From positions 83,397,840-83,461,839 of the forward strand of contig CM061068.1 in assembly GCA_030762895.1 (NCBI GenBank): a stretch of 64,000 nt of DNA, in the 5' to 3' direction. The notes below the pieces were generated by a model. That model had not been told where the DNA came from. It did not search any database and worked only from the letters and a program-made list of their open reading frames with translations. Position numbers and translations under genes: made by a program. Below, one piece after another: positions 11,692-22,489 of the stretch (the stretch's first letter is position 1; the number at the start of each line of letters is the position of its first letter). The stretch comes from Sophora flavescens (Eukaryota > Streptophyta > Magnoliopsida > Fabales > Fabaceae).

Positions 11692-11974
11692 GGCACCTCT
11701 CCCACTACGGTGTGGTTCGGGGACGAACCAAGCAGAAGCTGGTGGGCATGTGATGAGTGTGATTTCACCTCAAATTTTTTTATCATATTGCATGCATTTT
11801 CATGTAGTTTAGGCATTTTTAATTTGATTTTTGTTAGTTTTTACATTGGAACGGGTAAGGCGGTTTTGTGGTGTTGTTTTGCAAGAATTAAGGATAAAAT
11901 GCTCAAGATTGACCATGATGGAGCTTGGATGAAGATGGGAATTTAAAAGTGAAGAAAATGAGCCAAGAAGAGCC

Positions 11975-12216
11975 CATCACGGCCTAGCCGTGATGACCAT
12001 CACGGCCATGATCGAGTAAAACTGGAAAGAAAGAAGGCTAAAGTCAGAACTGGTCACGGCCTAGCCGACATGTCAGCTGTACCAGACCCTCAACAGGAAG
12101 ATCTAGTCACGGCCTAGCCGTGATGAGCATCACGGCCGTGACAGAACAAAAATTGAAGAAGCGCCCAAGGCAGAAGCCGTCACGGCCTGGCCGTGATGAG
12201 CATCACGGCCGTGACG
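11975..12216. repeat. U3 array of CACGGCC-type near-palindromes
   Basis: Repeated pairs of TCACGGCCTAGCCGTGATG and CATCACGGCCGTGAC, separated by 30-60 bp of ordinary sequence, ending about 70 bp before the TATA box. Related arrays occur at 13241-13467, 15094-15377, 31085-31191 and 58322-58707. Confidence 0.88.
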
Positions 12217-12287
12217 CGCATTACTTGGATCTGAAGCAGCTGATTTGGATCTAATTTGAGTTAGATTGGGATTCAAACTTCCCAAAT

Positions 12288-12300
12288 CTATAAATAAGGC
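12288..12300 (+). promoter_or_regulatory. LTR1 TATA box
   Basis: TCTATAAATAAGG, with a pyrimidine-rich start region 60-90 bp downstream. The equivalent in LTR2 is ATATATAAATAAGG at about 15448-15460. Confidence 0.7.
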
Positions 12301-13090
12301 ACCTGACCAGAGGCAAAAGAGGACTTTTTGGGCTGCTACTCTTAGGCTATAATTTAGGATCTCTCTTCTTCTTCCTCCTCTCTTCCCTGATTTTTATTTT
12401 CATGTTGTTGTTAACCAAGCTTGTCATCACCATGGCAAGGCTTGAGTGGTAGCTTAATTTCTAGGGATTGGGGCTATTCCCAAGGTCTGTTTATGGTAAT
12501 GAATTGATTATTTATCTTTGTTAATTGCGATTTTGATTTAGATCTGATTTCTAGTGTTTTAATTACTTGTAAATCTGGTGCGCACTTATTTGCATGTCGT
12601 AGACATTCTAAGGAGGAACCTAGCGGCGAACTTAGGTGTCGGATCTATAGAATCAGACTTAGGACTGAAATCACGAGAGTTAGAAGCCGTCCTTCTAGGA
12701 TTAACGAATTGTCACAAAACATAAAGGGTTCAATCTAAATTCGACTACCACGAGAGTAGGGCTTGGTTTATTTGGGCACGGTTTTTGTAACCCGAGAGGG
12801 AGCTTAAACTATTTGAGGATAAATTCGCCTTCAAGGCAATTTCGATAATTAACAAGGGATAATCAATTTAGTAACATAAACGATCTTGTTGGTAACCCAA
12901 TTCCTAGAATCCATTTAGATCTGAAAAACCATAAACTGATTTACTTTGTTTTACTTGATTCTGATTTTAAGTTATCTCTTATTTCAAATATCAAAAACCT
13001 TTTAAAAATCTCTTTCTATAGTCCAGTTTAGTCGATTTGATAATTAGTTGCGATTTGAGATCACGGTCTCTGTGGGATCGATATCTTTTA

Positions 13091-14878
13091 AAAATCACTT
13101 TTCCATTTGTTTTTAAATTTAGCTCTTGAATAATTTGAGAAGATCAAGAGGAAAAAGATCATAAATTAATAGATTTGTCAAGTGTTTTCAGGTTAAGAAG
13201 GAAGGAAGAGCAAAAAGGGCAGGGACAAATTAAGTCAGAAGTCATCACGCCCAGGCCGTGACAGTGGTCACGACCGTGATAAGCTAACCAAGAAGACCAG
13301 AAAGGATCACGGTCCAGCCGTGATAAGCATCACAGGCGTGATGGGAAGGACCTTAAGATCAGAGAGTATCACGGCCTAGCTGTGATACAGGTCACGACCG
13401 TGACAAGCCAGCTCCTGAAGACCAAAATTGATCACGGTCTGCCCGTGATGAGCCTCACGACCGTGACACACTTTCCAACAAGTTTTTGACTGGCATGTGA
13501 GCCAACACCCGCTACCACCTCGGTGAGTTGTTCCATTTTTCTCCTCTCTCCAACTTGATTATTGACATTGGGGACAATGTAAGTTTTTAAGCTTGGGGTA
13601 GGGATATTTTTGCAAATTTTTGCATTTTTACATTTTTCATGTTGCATTCACATAGGGATAGTTTTGCATGATCACATGATTATATTGCCCCCTTGCTTAG
13701 ATTATGCATCCAATTGTGAGAACTTGGTGCCAGATAAATTGAGATAGCGAATTTTTGAACCCAATTTTTTATTCTTGTGATAAGTCTAAAAATAAAAATT
13801 CTTGAGATAATCTTTTGATAGTTGATAATTAGCATGTGGTTTTCTAGATTTGTGGTTCTCGCTGAATTTTGAACTACTAAATGTGAGATTTTTGAGCCAA
13901 AAAGGGGTACTTACTAAATCTACCCCATTCTTTGTGATTGAGTGTTTTTATTCCTCTTGGATTGTATTCTCTAGAACTTGACTTGAAACCATTTTGAAAC
14001 TTAAAAATTTTTGAAAACATTTTTGAAAATGATTGAGGCATTAGGTATTTTTCTGGCCTTCTGAGCTTTGACTGATCAAATGCTACCCCTTAGTTGCCCA
14101 ATTTTGAGCCAAAAAGAAAATAAAATACTTTTCTTGGTACCTTGAATTGTTTTGATGAATGATGCTTGGTATAGAACCTTTTAAAGTATTACAAAAAGGG
14201 GTAAAAAGGTAGTTTGGAAAAAATAAAAGTATGGGATGAGAAAGTAGAATAATATTTCTCTTGAATTGAAAATCTCCCCTTCTCGAAATAAATTAAATAA
14301 AATAAACAAAAAAAATATGGAGAAGGGGACGACAGAAAGAAGGTGAGAAATAAAATAAAAAAAAAGGAAAGAAAGGTGGAAAAGTGAATCAATGCCCAAA
14401 AAGGTATTTTAGAAGGTGTCATGCTTTGCAATGTTTGATATTTTGTTTAGCCCTCTTGAAATTTCCTTTTTCTTGATTTCCCCACCTAACGATTAATCCC
14501 ATGGCCTCGTTACAACCAGAATAAAGACCTCTTGATTCTTATGTGTTTTCATTAATAAAGTAGAGATTTGGTTAATAGTCAAGCTTATGGTAGAATACCT
14601 TCCTTGAGGAAATTGAGGGAATTGTCATATACCCTTAAACACTTGAGTAAGGTGAGAAGAGTGCCCGAATCAGTGAGAATATGAATTTAGGAGACCTAAG
14701 CTTCTAATTGGACGTGAAATTGATTATCTCTTGGTTTCTTATTTGAAAATGCCTGTTACTTGCATTAGTTACTCGGGTTCTTGGTTCACTATCCATGCTC
14801 TGATTATTTATATCTTATGGCCTTGGTGATTGCTTGAGGACAAGCAAAATCTTAAGCTTGGGGTGATTTGATGAGTGT
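13091..14878 (+). other. Non-coding interior of the Athila-like element
   Basis: AT-rich 3' region with no gene. It holds another CACGGCC-type array (13241-13467), a GGGGACAATGTAAG signal, a purine-rich stretch (14190-14400) and the PPT next to LTR2. ORFs here are low-complexity artefacts. Confidence 0.75.
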
Positions 14879-16312
14879 GATTTCACCTCATATTTGTTTA
14901 TCATATTGCATGCATTTTCATGTAGTTTAGGCATTTTTAATTTGATTTTTGTTAGTTTTTACATTGGAACGGGTAAGGCGGTTTTGTGGTGTTGTTTTAC
15001 AGGAATTAATTATAAAATGCTCAAGATTGACCGTGATGGAGCTTGGATGAAGATGGGGCTTGAAAAGTGAAGAAAATGAGCCAAGCAGAGCCCATCACGG
15101 CCTAGACGTGATGACCATCACGGCCATGATCGAGCAAAACTGGAAAAAAAGAAGGCTAAAGTCAGAACTGGTCACGGCCTAGCCGTGATGCCCATCACGG
15201 CCGTGGCATGTCAGCTGAACCAGACCCTCAACAGGAAGATCTGGTCACGGCCTAGCCGTGATGAGCATCACGGCCGTGACAGACCAAAAATTTAAGAAGC
15301 GCCCAAGGCAGAAGCCGTCACGGCCTGGACGTGATGAGCATCACGACCTGGCCGTGATGAGCATCACGACTGTGACGCGCATTACTTGGATCTGAAGCAA
15401 CTGATTTGGATCTAATTTGAGTTAGATTGGGATTCAAACTTCCCAAATATATAAATAAGGCATCTGAGCAGAGGCAAAAGAGGACTTGTTGGGCTGCTAC
15501 TCTTAGGCTATAATTTAGGATCTCTCTTCTTCTTCCTCCTCTCTTCTCTGATTTTTATTTTCATGTTGTTGTTAACCAAGCTTGTCATCACCATGGCAAG
15601 GCTTGAGTAGTAGCTTAATTTCTTGGGATTGGGGCTATGCCCAAGGTCTGTTTATGGTAATGAATTGATGATTTATCTTTGTTAATTGCGATTTTACTTT
15701 AGATCTGATTTCTAGTGTTTTAATTAATTGTAAATCTGGTGCGCACTTATTTGCATGTCGTAGACATTCTAAGGAGGAACCTAGCGGTGAACTTAGGTGT
15801 CGGATCTATAGAATCAGACTTAGGACTGAAATCATGAGAGTTAGAAGCCGTCCTTCGAGGATTAACAAATTGTCACAAAACGTAAAGGGTTCAATCTAAA
15901 TTCGACTACCACGAGAGTAGGGGTTGGTTTAATTGGGCACGGTTTTTGAAACTCGAGAGGGAGCTTAAACTATTTGAGGATAAATTCGCCTTCAAGGCAA
16001 TTTCGATAATTAACAAGGGATGATCAATTTAGTAACATAAACAATCTTGTTGGTAACCCAATTCCTAGGAATCCATTTAGATCTGAAAAACCATAAACTG
16101 ATTTACTTTCTGTTTTACTTGATTCTGATTTTAAGTTATCTCTTATTTCAAATATCAAAAACCTTTTAAAAATCTCTTTCTATAGTCCAGTTTAGTCGAT
16201 TTGATAATTAGTTGCAATTTGAGATCACGGTCTCTGTGGGATCGATATCTTTTTATTACTTGGCGACATTCCGATACACTTGCCAGATCGCACGTCCACT
16301 CGCACGACATCA
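14879..16312 (+). repeat. Athila-like 3' LTR, complete (1434 bp)
   Basis: Starts TGATGAGTGTGATTTCACCT and ends GCACGACATCA. Its palindrome array (15094-15377) has one more unit than LTR1, and the TATA box is at about 15450. It is highly similar to LTR1 apart from array indels and scattered substitutions. Confidence 0.87.
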
Positions 16313-16317
16313 GCATG

Positions 16318-16698
16318 TAACACCCGGGGCTGACGAGGACGGGGAGTGGTCGCCGGTTCAAGAAGACATGAACAAGGAGAAGCTCCTGGCAGGCTTCTAG
16401 GCGGAGGGACACATGAATGAACCGATTACACACCAAAATGAGAGGGATCCTGAGACTGTGTAGGTATGGGACTATACAGTTGAGGATGACTTATATGAAT
16501 TGATTGGTACTACCTATACCAACAAGATGCATCTTCTTTTCGGTAGCCCATCACTTAAGAACTCCACAGTTAAGCGTCGTTCACTTGGAGCAATTCTGGG
16601 ATGGGTGACCTCCTGGGAAGTTTTCCTGGGAAGTGTGTGAGACTCGTGTTGGTTTGTGGGGACAGTCGTCAATTCATAGAGCAACCAGGGATATTACA
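16318..16698 (+). repeat. Cassandra last LTR (first two bases at 11749-11750)
   Basis: Runs from TAACACCCGGGGCTG to CAGGGATATTACA and is followed by the TSD CATAT. The 5S-like domain lies at about 16548-16624. Together with TG at 11749-11750 it makes a full LTR. Confidence 0.85.
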
Positions 16699-16703
16699 CA
16701 TAT

Positions 16704-17035
16704 ATATGCTTATGCTTTAAATTATTCTATATCTGTTGTCTTGAATGCTCTGATATTGTTTACTATGATTTGTTTATTGCTTTGATATATCCTAAGTCTG
16801 CATACTCTAACTCTGTCTGATATGACATAAAATATTTGCTCTGAACTTTTTATAAGTTTGATTAAATCTATAATGCTCTGATATGTAATTGCTCTGATAC
16901 AATCCTGATTTGATAAGTTATATACATGTGCTGTTAATTGTTTGAATGCCTTGTCTTAGGGGGAGCTTTGTAATCTCTCTTGGACTTTGCTACTCAAATT
17001 TAATTAGTTTTTGTCATCATCAAAAAGGGGGAAAT
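16704..17035 (+). other. Copia 3' UTR, right part, with LTR-adjacent PPT
   Basis: Non-coding and AT-rich. It ends with TCATCATCAAAAAGGGGGAA (about 17015-17033), the polypurine tract directly before the LTR start TGTTGGAACC. Confidence 0.8.
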
Positions 17036-18497
17036 TGTTGGAACCAAAGTGATTTGGATTTAATTAATCTCTAAGTTTTGATGTTAACAAAAGGATTAAA
17101 TTTGCTTGGCAAAGTGTTAATTGAAATCTAACATGTGCTATTTAGTTATGCAGGAACACTTAAAATTATAAGACATGGAAACTTAGAAAAAGTTTTCATA
17201 TGTATCTGCATGGACTCATAAAGAGAAATGCACGTTCACCCGTGTAAACGGGATACTCAATGTTTTGGTAAAGTTATTTATTTATTTATTTAATTGAGTA
17301 GACTGGTTTCTTTAAGTAGACAAGGCACTAAATGTTTACTAGACAGATTTTTAGTTTAAAATCAAATAGACTAGTTTTAACTTGCCACATCAATAGACGA
17401 GTTTATTGATCGAATAGACGAATTCTAATTGCCACGTCACTAGATGGAGATCAAGATAACTCACTAAGATATAGCAAGTCCAAAGACTTGATAGTAGACG
17501 AGAAAATATGTCACGACAGTGGACGGGTTAAATGAAAAAGTGAATAGACTTCGTTCTTACACATAACTGTGTGGACGAAGATTTTTGAATAGACGAGCTT
17601 CTATCTCTTATATATGTTGTTCTAAAAATGAATAAAATGCAATCTCACCCGCAATGAGGAAATGAAAAGTGTCTTGTACGAATTCTTCTTTACTGCTGGA
17701 AAAGCTGGATTGTACACAAAGGAGGAAAGAAAGTTTTTAAGGTACAAATTGCTCAGAAACAATGACCCACTATTCTGTGCAAATATGGTAATCGAGAGTA
17801 TATTTCACAAAGGCCATAATCAAGCTATTAGTCATAACGGATATTATGCATTCAATGTTATCTTTAAAAGGGACTATTAAAAATAACCATTGAAGAAATA
17901 CAAGTGAAGAAGAAGGTCACTATAAATAGAAGACCTCAAATTCTGAAGAAGTACTTTTGCCTACTGGTAATCACTCATTCTAATATTCTTTCAAGAGCTA
18001 GAGTCTGTATTCTTTAGTTTGAATATTGTTATAATATTCAGCTGATCTCAAACTTTTATATCCTCACACATAGTGAGTTAAGCAGATCATAAGTTAAATC
18101 TCTTTGTTAGAGTTAGAGCCTGAAGAGGCTTGGTAAGAAAGAAATACTTGTAGCCTGGAGAGGTGTTTAATACTTGGTTGTAATCCATTTGGAAAATAGT
18201 GGAGAAAAACCTTCAAGTAGAAAGGACTGGAAGTAAATCTTGTTCGGAAGAGAGTGGATAAGGATAAAACATCTTGTGTGAATCTTCTAACCTTAAACTC
18301 TTACAGCTTTATTTGTTTATACTGACTGCGGGGATTTGATGTTGCTTTTGTTAAAGTTTCAAAAGTTGTTTTTCAGTGTGTACGTCTGTTTTAAATATCC
18401 TTGTGTGAGAAAATCAGTTTTTAAAAAGGTTGTTTGCGAAAATTATTAACGAACACGATTCAATCCCCCCTTCTTGTGTTTGCATGTGTCAACTTCA
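17036..18497 (+). repeat. SIRE-type copia LTR (1462 bp), shared by two interiors
   Basis: Starts TGTTGGAACC after the PPT, ends AACTTCA, and is followed by the PBS at 18500. It serves as the 3' LTR of the left copia and the 5' LTR of the deleted right copia. A short open frame inside it (17662-17880) shows no sign of being a gene. Confidence 0.85.
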
Positions 18498-18499
18498 GT

Positions 18500-18511
18500 T
18501 GGTATCAGAGC
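18500..18511 (+). promoter_or_regulatory. Copia primer-binding site (initiator tRNA-Met)
   Basis: TGGTATCAGAGC three bases after the LTR end, the usual PBS of Ty1/copia elements. Confidence 0.88.
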
Positions 18512-18569
18512 TCAACCTCGAAAGGGTTGAGCATCTAACAAGTGTTGAGGGAGTACGATTCAACAACCA

Positions 18570-19696
18570 TGGATGCGGAAGGACAAGCTATCGATAGACC
18601 TCCTCTCTTTGATGGTTCTGATTATTACTATTGGAAGAAGATGATGATGGCCTTTTTGGATGCACAAAGTCTAGACATCTGGGAGCTCATAGAAACTGGT
18701 TATACTGAACCCAGAAATAAAAATGGAGTTTCTGTTGCTAGAGCAGACTGGACAGCAGATCAAAAGGCAAAGCATCAACTCAATCTTAAAGCTAATCATT
18801 ATTTGATGTGTGCCATCACCAGATCAGAACATGACAAAGTTCACAGCTTCAACACTGTCAAAGAAATCTGGGATACTATTGCCCTAGCTCATGAAGGTTC
18901 CTCACAAGTGAAGGAATCAAAGATCAGCATGCTGGTTCATTAGTATGAGCTGTTCAAGATGGGTGGACATGAAACAATAGACCAAATGTTTGGAAGATTC
19001 CAAACCATCACCAACAGTCTCATATCCCTTGGAAAAGTCTATGAAAATAGAGATCATGTTAGAAAAATCCTACGAAGTCTATCCAAGCAGTGGAGACCTA
19101 AAGTTACTGCTATTCAGGAAGCTAAAAACCTGAATACTCTTTCTCTGGAAGAGCTTCTTGGATCTCTCAAGGTTCATGAAATTGAACTGAATGAAGAAGA
19201 AAGCTCCATAAAAGGAAAGACTATTGCCCTAAAGGCAAGGAAAGTAAGTTCATCAAAAGTCCTCAAGACTGCTGAATCCCAAGATGAAGCTGGAATCTCA
19301 GATAGTGATGAAGGATCAGATGAGGATGAACTATCTTTCATCTCCAGAAAGATTCAACATATGTGGAGAAAGAAAGACAGTTTCAGAAGGAAGCAGTTTA
19401 ACAGGGTTTGCATTGAGAAACAAAACATTAAAGATGAAAATGACACCCTAAAATCAGTGAATGTTAGTCTAGCTAACAAAATGGAGTGTGAGCCTGATGT
19501 TTCTTATGAAGTTACAAAACTGAAACAAGATGTAACATATCTGACAGACTCTCTGTCAAAGCTTGTAGGTAGCTCAAATAAACTTAGTCTCATTTTAAGG
19601 TACTCTAGGTCACCACATGATAGATCTGGCATTGGTTATGACAAAGAGAAGCAAAAGGCATCTCAAAAAATATTATGCATTCAATGCTATCTCTAA
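18570..19696 (+). pseudogene. Copia gag, second copy, internally deleted
   Basis: Start ATG at 18570 (MDAEGQAIDRPPLFDG), a typical copia gag beginning with YYWKKMM and later FGRFQTITNSL. It differs from the left copy by one stop (TAG at 18941) and by a deletion of about 380 bp between the Arg/Lys-rich stretch and VCIEKQN. That deletion removes the CCHC knuckle. After ILRYSRSPHDRSGIGYDKE the sequence jumps into the 3' LTR at about 19670, so protease, integrase, RT and the env-like ORF are all missing. The copy cannot move by itself. Confidence 0.87.
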
Positions 19697-20324
19697 ACGG
19701 GACTATTCAAAATTACCATTGAAGAAATACAAGTGAAGAAGAAGGTCGCTTTAAATAGAAGACCTCAAATTCTGAAGAAGTACTTTTGCCTATCGATAAT
19801 CACTCATTCTAATATTCTTTCAAGAGCAAGAGTCTGTATTCTTTAGTTTGAATATTGTTGTAATATTCAGCTGATCTTAAACTTTTATATCCTCACACAT
19901 AGTGAGTTAAGAAGATCATAAGTTAAATCTCTTTGTTAGAGTTAGAACATGAAGAGGCTTGGTAAGAAAGAAATACTTGTAGCCTGGAGAGGTGTTTAAT
20001 ACTTTGTTGTAATCTATTTGGAAAATAGTGAAGAAAAACCTTCAAGTAGAAGGGACTGGACGTAGCTCTTGGTCAGAAGAGAGTGAACCAGGATAAAACA
20101 TCTTGTGTGAATCTTCTAACTGTAAACTCTTACAGCTTTATTTGTTTATATTGACTGCGGGGATTTGATATAGCTTTTGTTAAAGTTTCAAAATTTGTTT
20201 TTCAGTGTGTATGTCTGTTTTAAATATCCTTGTGTGAGAAAATCAGTTTTAAAAAAGGTTGTTTGCGAAAATTATTAACAAACATAATTCAACCCCCTTC
20301 TTGTATTTGCATGTGTTAACTTCA
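19670..20324 (+). repeat. 3' portion of a copia LTR
   Basis: Equivalent to 17840-18497 of the complete LTR and ends TTAACTTCA. The next base starts host-type flank (GGCTATCTGGTCTATC), recognisable from the nsLTP blocks at 38537 and 44040. This marks the right border of the copia complex. Confidence 0.85.
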
Positions 20325-20517
20325 GGCTATCTGGTCTATCAATATAAGTCTGGTTCATAATTCACAAGGCAGCAGATAAGCATTATAACATCCATGTCAA
20401 CAACTCTGGATTTTAATTATAATTTTTATTCACAAATCATTTTAAAATATGTTGGATTTGTTGAAAATTTTATTCCAAAATAATTTATTCTAAAATTTAA
20501 ATTCGATATATTTAAAC
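20325..20517. other. Host flank: start of nsLTP block A
   Basis: Same sequence as 38537-38723 (TCTATCAATATAAGTC to GATATATTTA). It is the left part of the first nsLTP block, which continues at 37086 after the CACTA-A insertion. Confidence 0.85.
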
Positions 20518-20835
20518 CACTACAAAAAAAGCCAAATTACCGATGACCAAAAACTGTCGGAAACACTAAAAATCCGTCGGAAAACTACATCCGATGGACT
20601 TTCCGACAGACACGGTTCTGTCGGTAATAGGGGCATAAGAAAGCCTTTCCGACGGATCTAGTGCGTCCGTTGGAAATTTTCGACGGCCTTAACCGTGGGA
20701 AAACCTGCCACACAGAAACCTTAATTACCGACGGAAATTCCGTCGGTAACTCTCTGTGGAAGTTAACGATGGAATTTTCCGTCGGAAAATGTAACCAACA
20801 GTTACCGACGGAAATATCCGTCGGAAACAAGGTTT
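20518..20835. repeat. CACTA-A left subterminal repeats
   Basis: About ten copies of CCGACGGAA or its complement TTCCGTCGG, with variants, between the left end and 20830, in both orientations. These are expected binding sites for the CACTA TNPA-type protein. A short ORF across them (minus) is an artefact. Confidence 0.85.
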
Positions 20836-21199
20836 TTTAATTTTTTATTTATTTTGTTTTGTATTAATAATTAATACTTAATTATTTTTATTAAAATTTA
20901 TATATTAAAGATTAAATATTTTATTTTATTTATTAATTATTATTTTATTTTATTTTATTTTATTTTATTTTATTTATTAATTATTATTATAATTTATTTA
21001 TTAACTTATATTTTATCATAATTAATTATAATTTAATTATTAATTTATATTTTATATTATCAATTACAAAACAAAATTGAAATTAAAAATAAAATTTAAA
21101 AAGCAAATAAATTAAAATTAATTAAAAATAAAAACAAACTCAACATATAATCCATAAATAAAATATCCATCTATCTACAAATCTCTACTACACCTATAA
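20836..21199. other. AT-rich non-coding stretch with (TTTTA)n
   Basis: Contains a TTTTA microsatellite at about 20940-20982 and otherwise only A/T-rich sequence. Probably the 3' UTR of the minus-strand transposase gene. Confidence 0.6.
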
Positions 21200-21804
21200 C
21201 TATTCTAATACCCATCACCATAATATCCACCATCGTCGTGTTGTCGGGGGGAGTCTGCCGGCGTCACATGACCAACAAGCTGCGGCTCAGTAGACAGACC
21301 GTCATCATGCGGCTGCGGTGGTGGATCAGTAGTAGTTGCGGAGGGCTAGGGCTGGGGCTGGGGCCAGGTGGCATGGAGGACCCCCTGCAGAGCGCTGTGC
21401 CTGTCTGGTGGGAGGAAATCGAGCACAACGGTCATGACCGTAGAGAATGTCTCCTTCTTCTATATGATGCACTCGTTCGTCTCCCTTTGCTACTGTACCT
21501 CCTGCTTCAGTCGATGCACCTCCTTCGTGTCCTGTGAGCCGGAGGATGTAGGCTCCCTAATGGTCATGCTCGACGTCGACCCTCGATGAATCGACCTGGC
21601 TAGGGTCGCAGTACCATAAATCCGTTCCTTGTTCTTCCCGCCCTCCACATCCATCCAGGCTTAGGTCTGTAGTCGCTCAACCTCGATGGGGTCCAGTTGA
21701 GAAGGATCTGAGGCACCGGAGTAGGAAGCAGCCTCAGATGCTACTTGACTAAACCTGGCATTGTACTCCGCCTGCGATCAATACATTACAATCAATATGT
21801 ATTA

Positions 21805-21847
<43 letters not shown>

Positions 21848-22470
21848 CCAATAGTTTAAATATAAAAAAATATTTTAGCTCACCATTGTCTGCCTCGACC
21901 TCTCATCAACAAACTCGCCGGTGTCCGAGTGAATGTGTCTGCTCAAAGACCGTAGGGACATCAACGGACCGAGCTAGCTCTCCTTCCTGTAACCGACACA
22001 CCAATAAAATAAATTAGTTATAAAACAAATTTTTAATAAAAATATACAGTTTATAAATAATGTTATTTATATATGCATACCATGTAAATGGCATGCTGCA
22101 TGTGTCTAATAGAACCACCAGTGTGCATGCTCCCACCCTTCTCGGAAGCCCGATTTCTCTTCGCCTGTTCACACTTCAGCTTGTAAGCTGGAGTGTCCCG
22201 GTACGCACACAGTTGGGCCCAGATGTTGGGCCCGCTGTAATCCAGACGTACCTGGCTCTCCCTACGCTCCCGAAGCATGTCCCTCAGTCGAGTAGCTGCT
22301 CGGTCGTCAAAGATAGCATGTATCTCTGAGGTATGCTCTGGTAACCAGCGCACAAGCTCCTGTAAACAAAGAAAAAATTAATAATAACATTATACAAAAG
22401 AATATATAAAATAAATGGAAAAAACATTAACGGGAAATGAGCAATACCATGACCACGAGTACACATGCTT
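21200..22470 (-). pseudogene. Transposase_24-like (Ptta/En/Spm TNPA) exons of CACTA-A
   Basis: Minus-strand exons of a CACTA TNPA-type protein. The exon at about 22361-22085 has KLKCEQAKRNRASEKGG and HTGGSI, a hallmark of the family. The exon at about 21987-21892 has VFEQTHSHSDTGEFVDERS. The exon at about 21780-21200 has the VEGGKNKERIYGTATLARS motif and later low-complexity sequence. Introns with GT-AG borders separate them, one containing the (TA)n tract. Frame breaks in the last exon and the missing N-terminal region suggest a decayed gene. TNPA binds subterminal repeats in En/Spm; this role is inferred from the family. Confidence 0.75.
21808..21843. repeat. (TA)n microsatellite
   Basis: About 17 TA dinucleotides, inside an intron of the transposase gene. 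Confidence 0.9.
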
Positions 22471-22489
22471 AATAATATTCAACCTTGAA

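Larger units (their letters stand above)
11751..13090 (+). repeat. Athila-like 5' LTR, last 65 bp deleted
   Basis: Matches LTR2 from TGATGAGTGTGATTTCACCT to GGGATCGATATCTTTT, then diverges. It contains the U3 palindrome array (11975-12216), a TATA box (TCTATAAATAAGG, 12288-12300) and a CT-rich leader (12360-12390). Confidence 0.85.
11751..16312 (+). mobile_element. Athila-like gypsy element without gag-pol, inside Cassandra
   Basis: LTR element of 4562 bp with 5-bp TSD GCATG (11746-11750 and 16313-16317). It begins TGATG and ends CATCA. LTR1 is followed by a non-coding interior and LTR2. The interior holds the CATTGGGGACAATGTAAG signal (about 13567) and ends with the PPT-like CTTAAGCTTGGGGTGATT at 14861-14878, both usual for Athila/Tat elements. 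PBS, gag and pol are absent. The interior deletion begins inside the LTR1 end, since the last 65 bp of LTR1 are missing. Confidence 0.85.
11097..16698 (+). mobile_element. Cassandra TRIM, rearranged, split by Athila-like element
   Basis: Terminal-repeat retrotransposon in miniature of the Cassandra type, flanked by the 5-bp TSD CATAT (11092-11096 and 16699-16703). Units in order: inverted LTR tail (11097-11193), last bases of an LTR plus 71-bp internal region (to 11271), complete LTR (11272-11677), second 71-bp internal region (11678-11748), then a final LTR whose first two bases are at 11749-11750 and the rest at 16318-16698. An Athila-like element lies in the gap. It encodes no protein. Cassandra identity rests on the 5S-rRNA-like domain in the LTR, the Met-tRNA PBS and the tiny internal region. 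Confidence 0.88.

Noticed and set aside
11975..12216. Regular palindromic repeats that could look like a CRISPR array
   Set aside because: Spacers are repeated between copies, the repeats are degenerate, and they sit in LTRs of plant retrotransposons with no cas genes.
17662..17880. 72-codon ORF within the copia LTR
   Set aside because: Single copy, no domain, and the other LTR copy lacks most of the region, so constraint cannot be tested.
18500..18511. tRNA gene suggested by TGGTATCAGAGC
   Set aside because: This is the primer-binding site next to an LTR; no cloverleaf is present.
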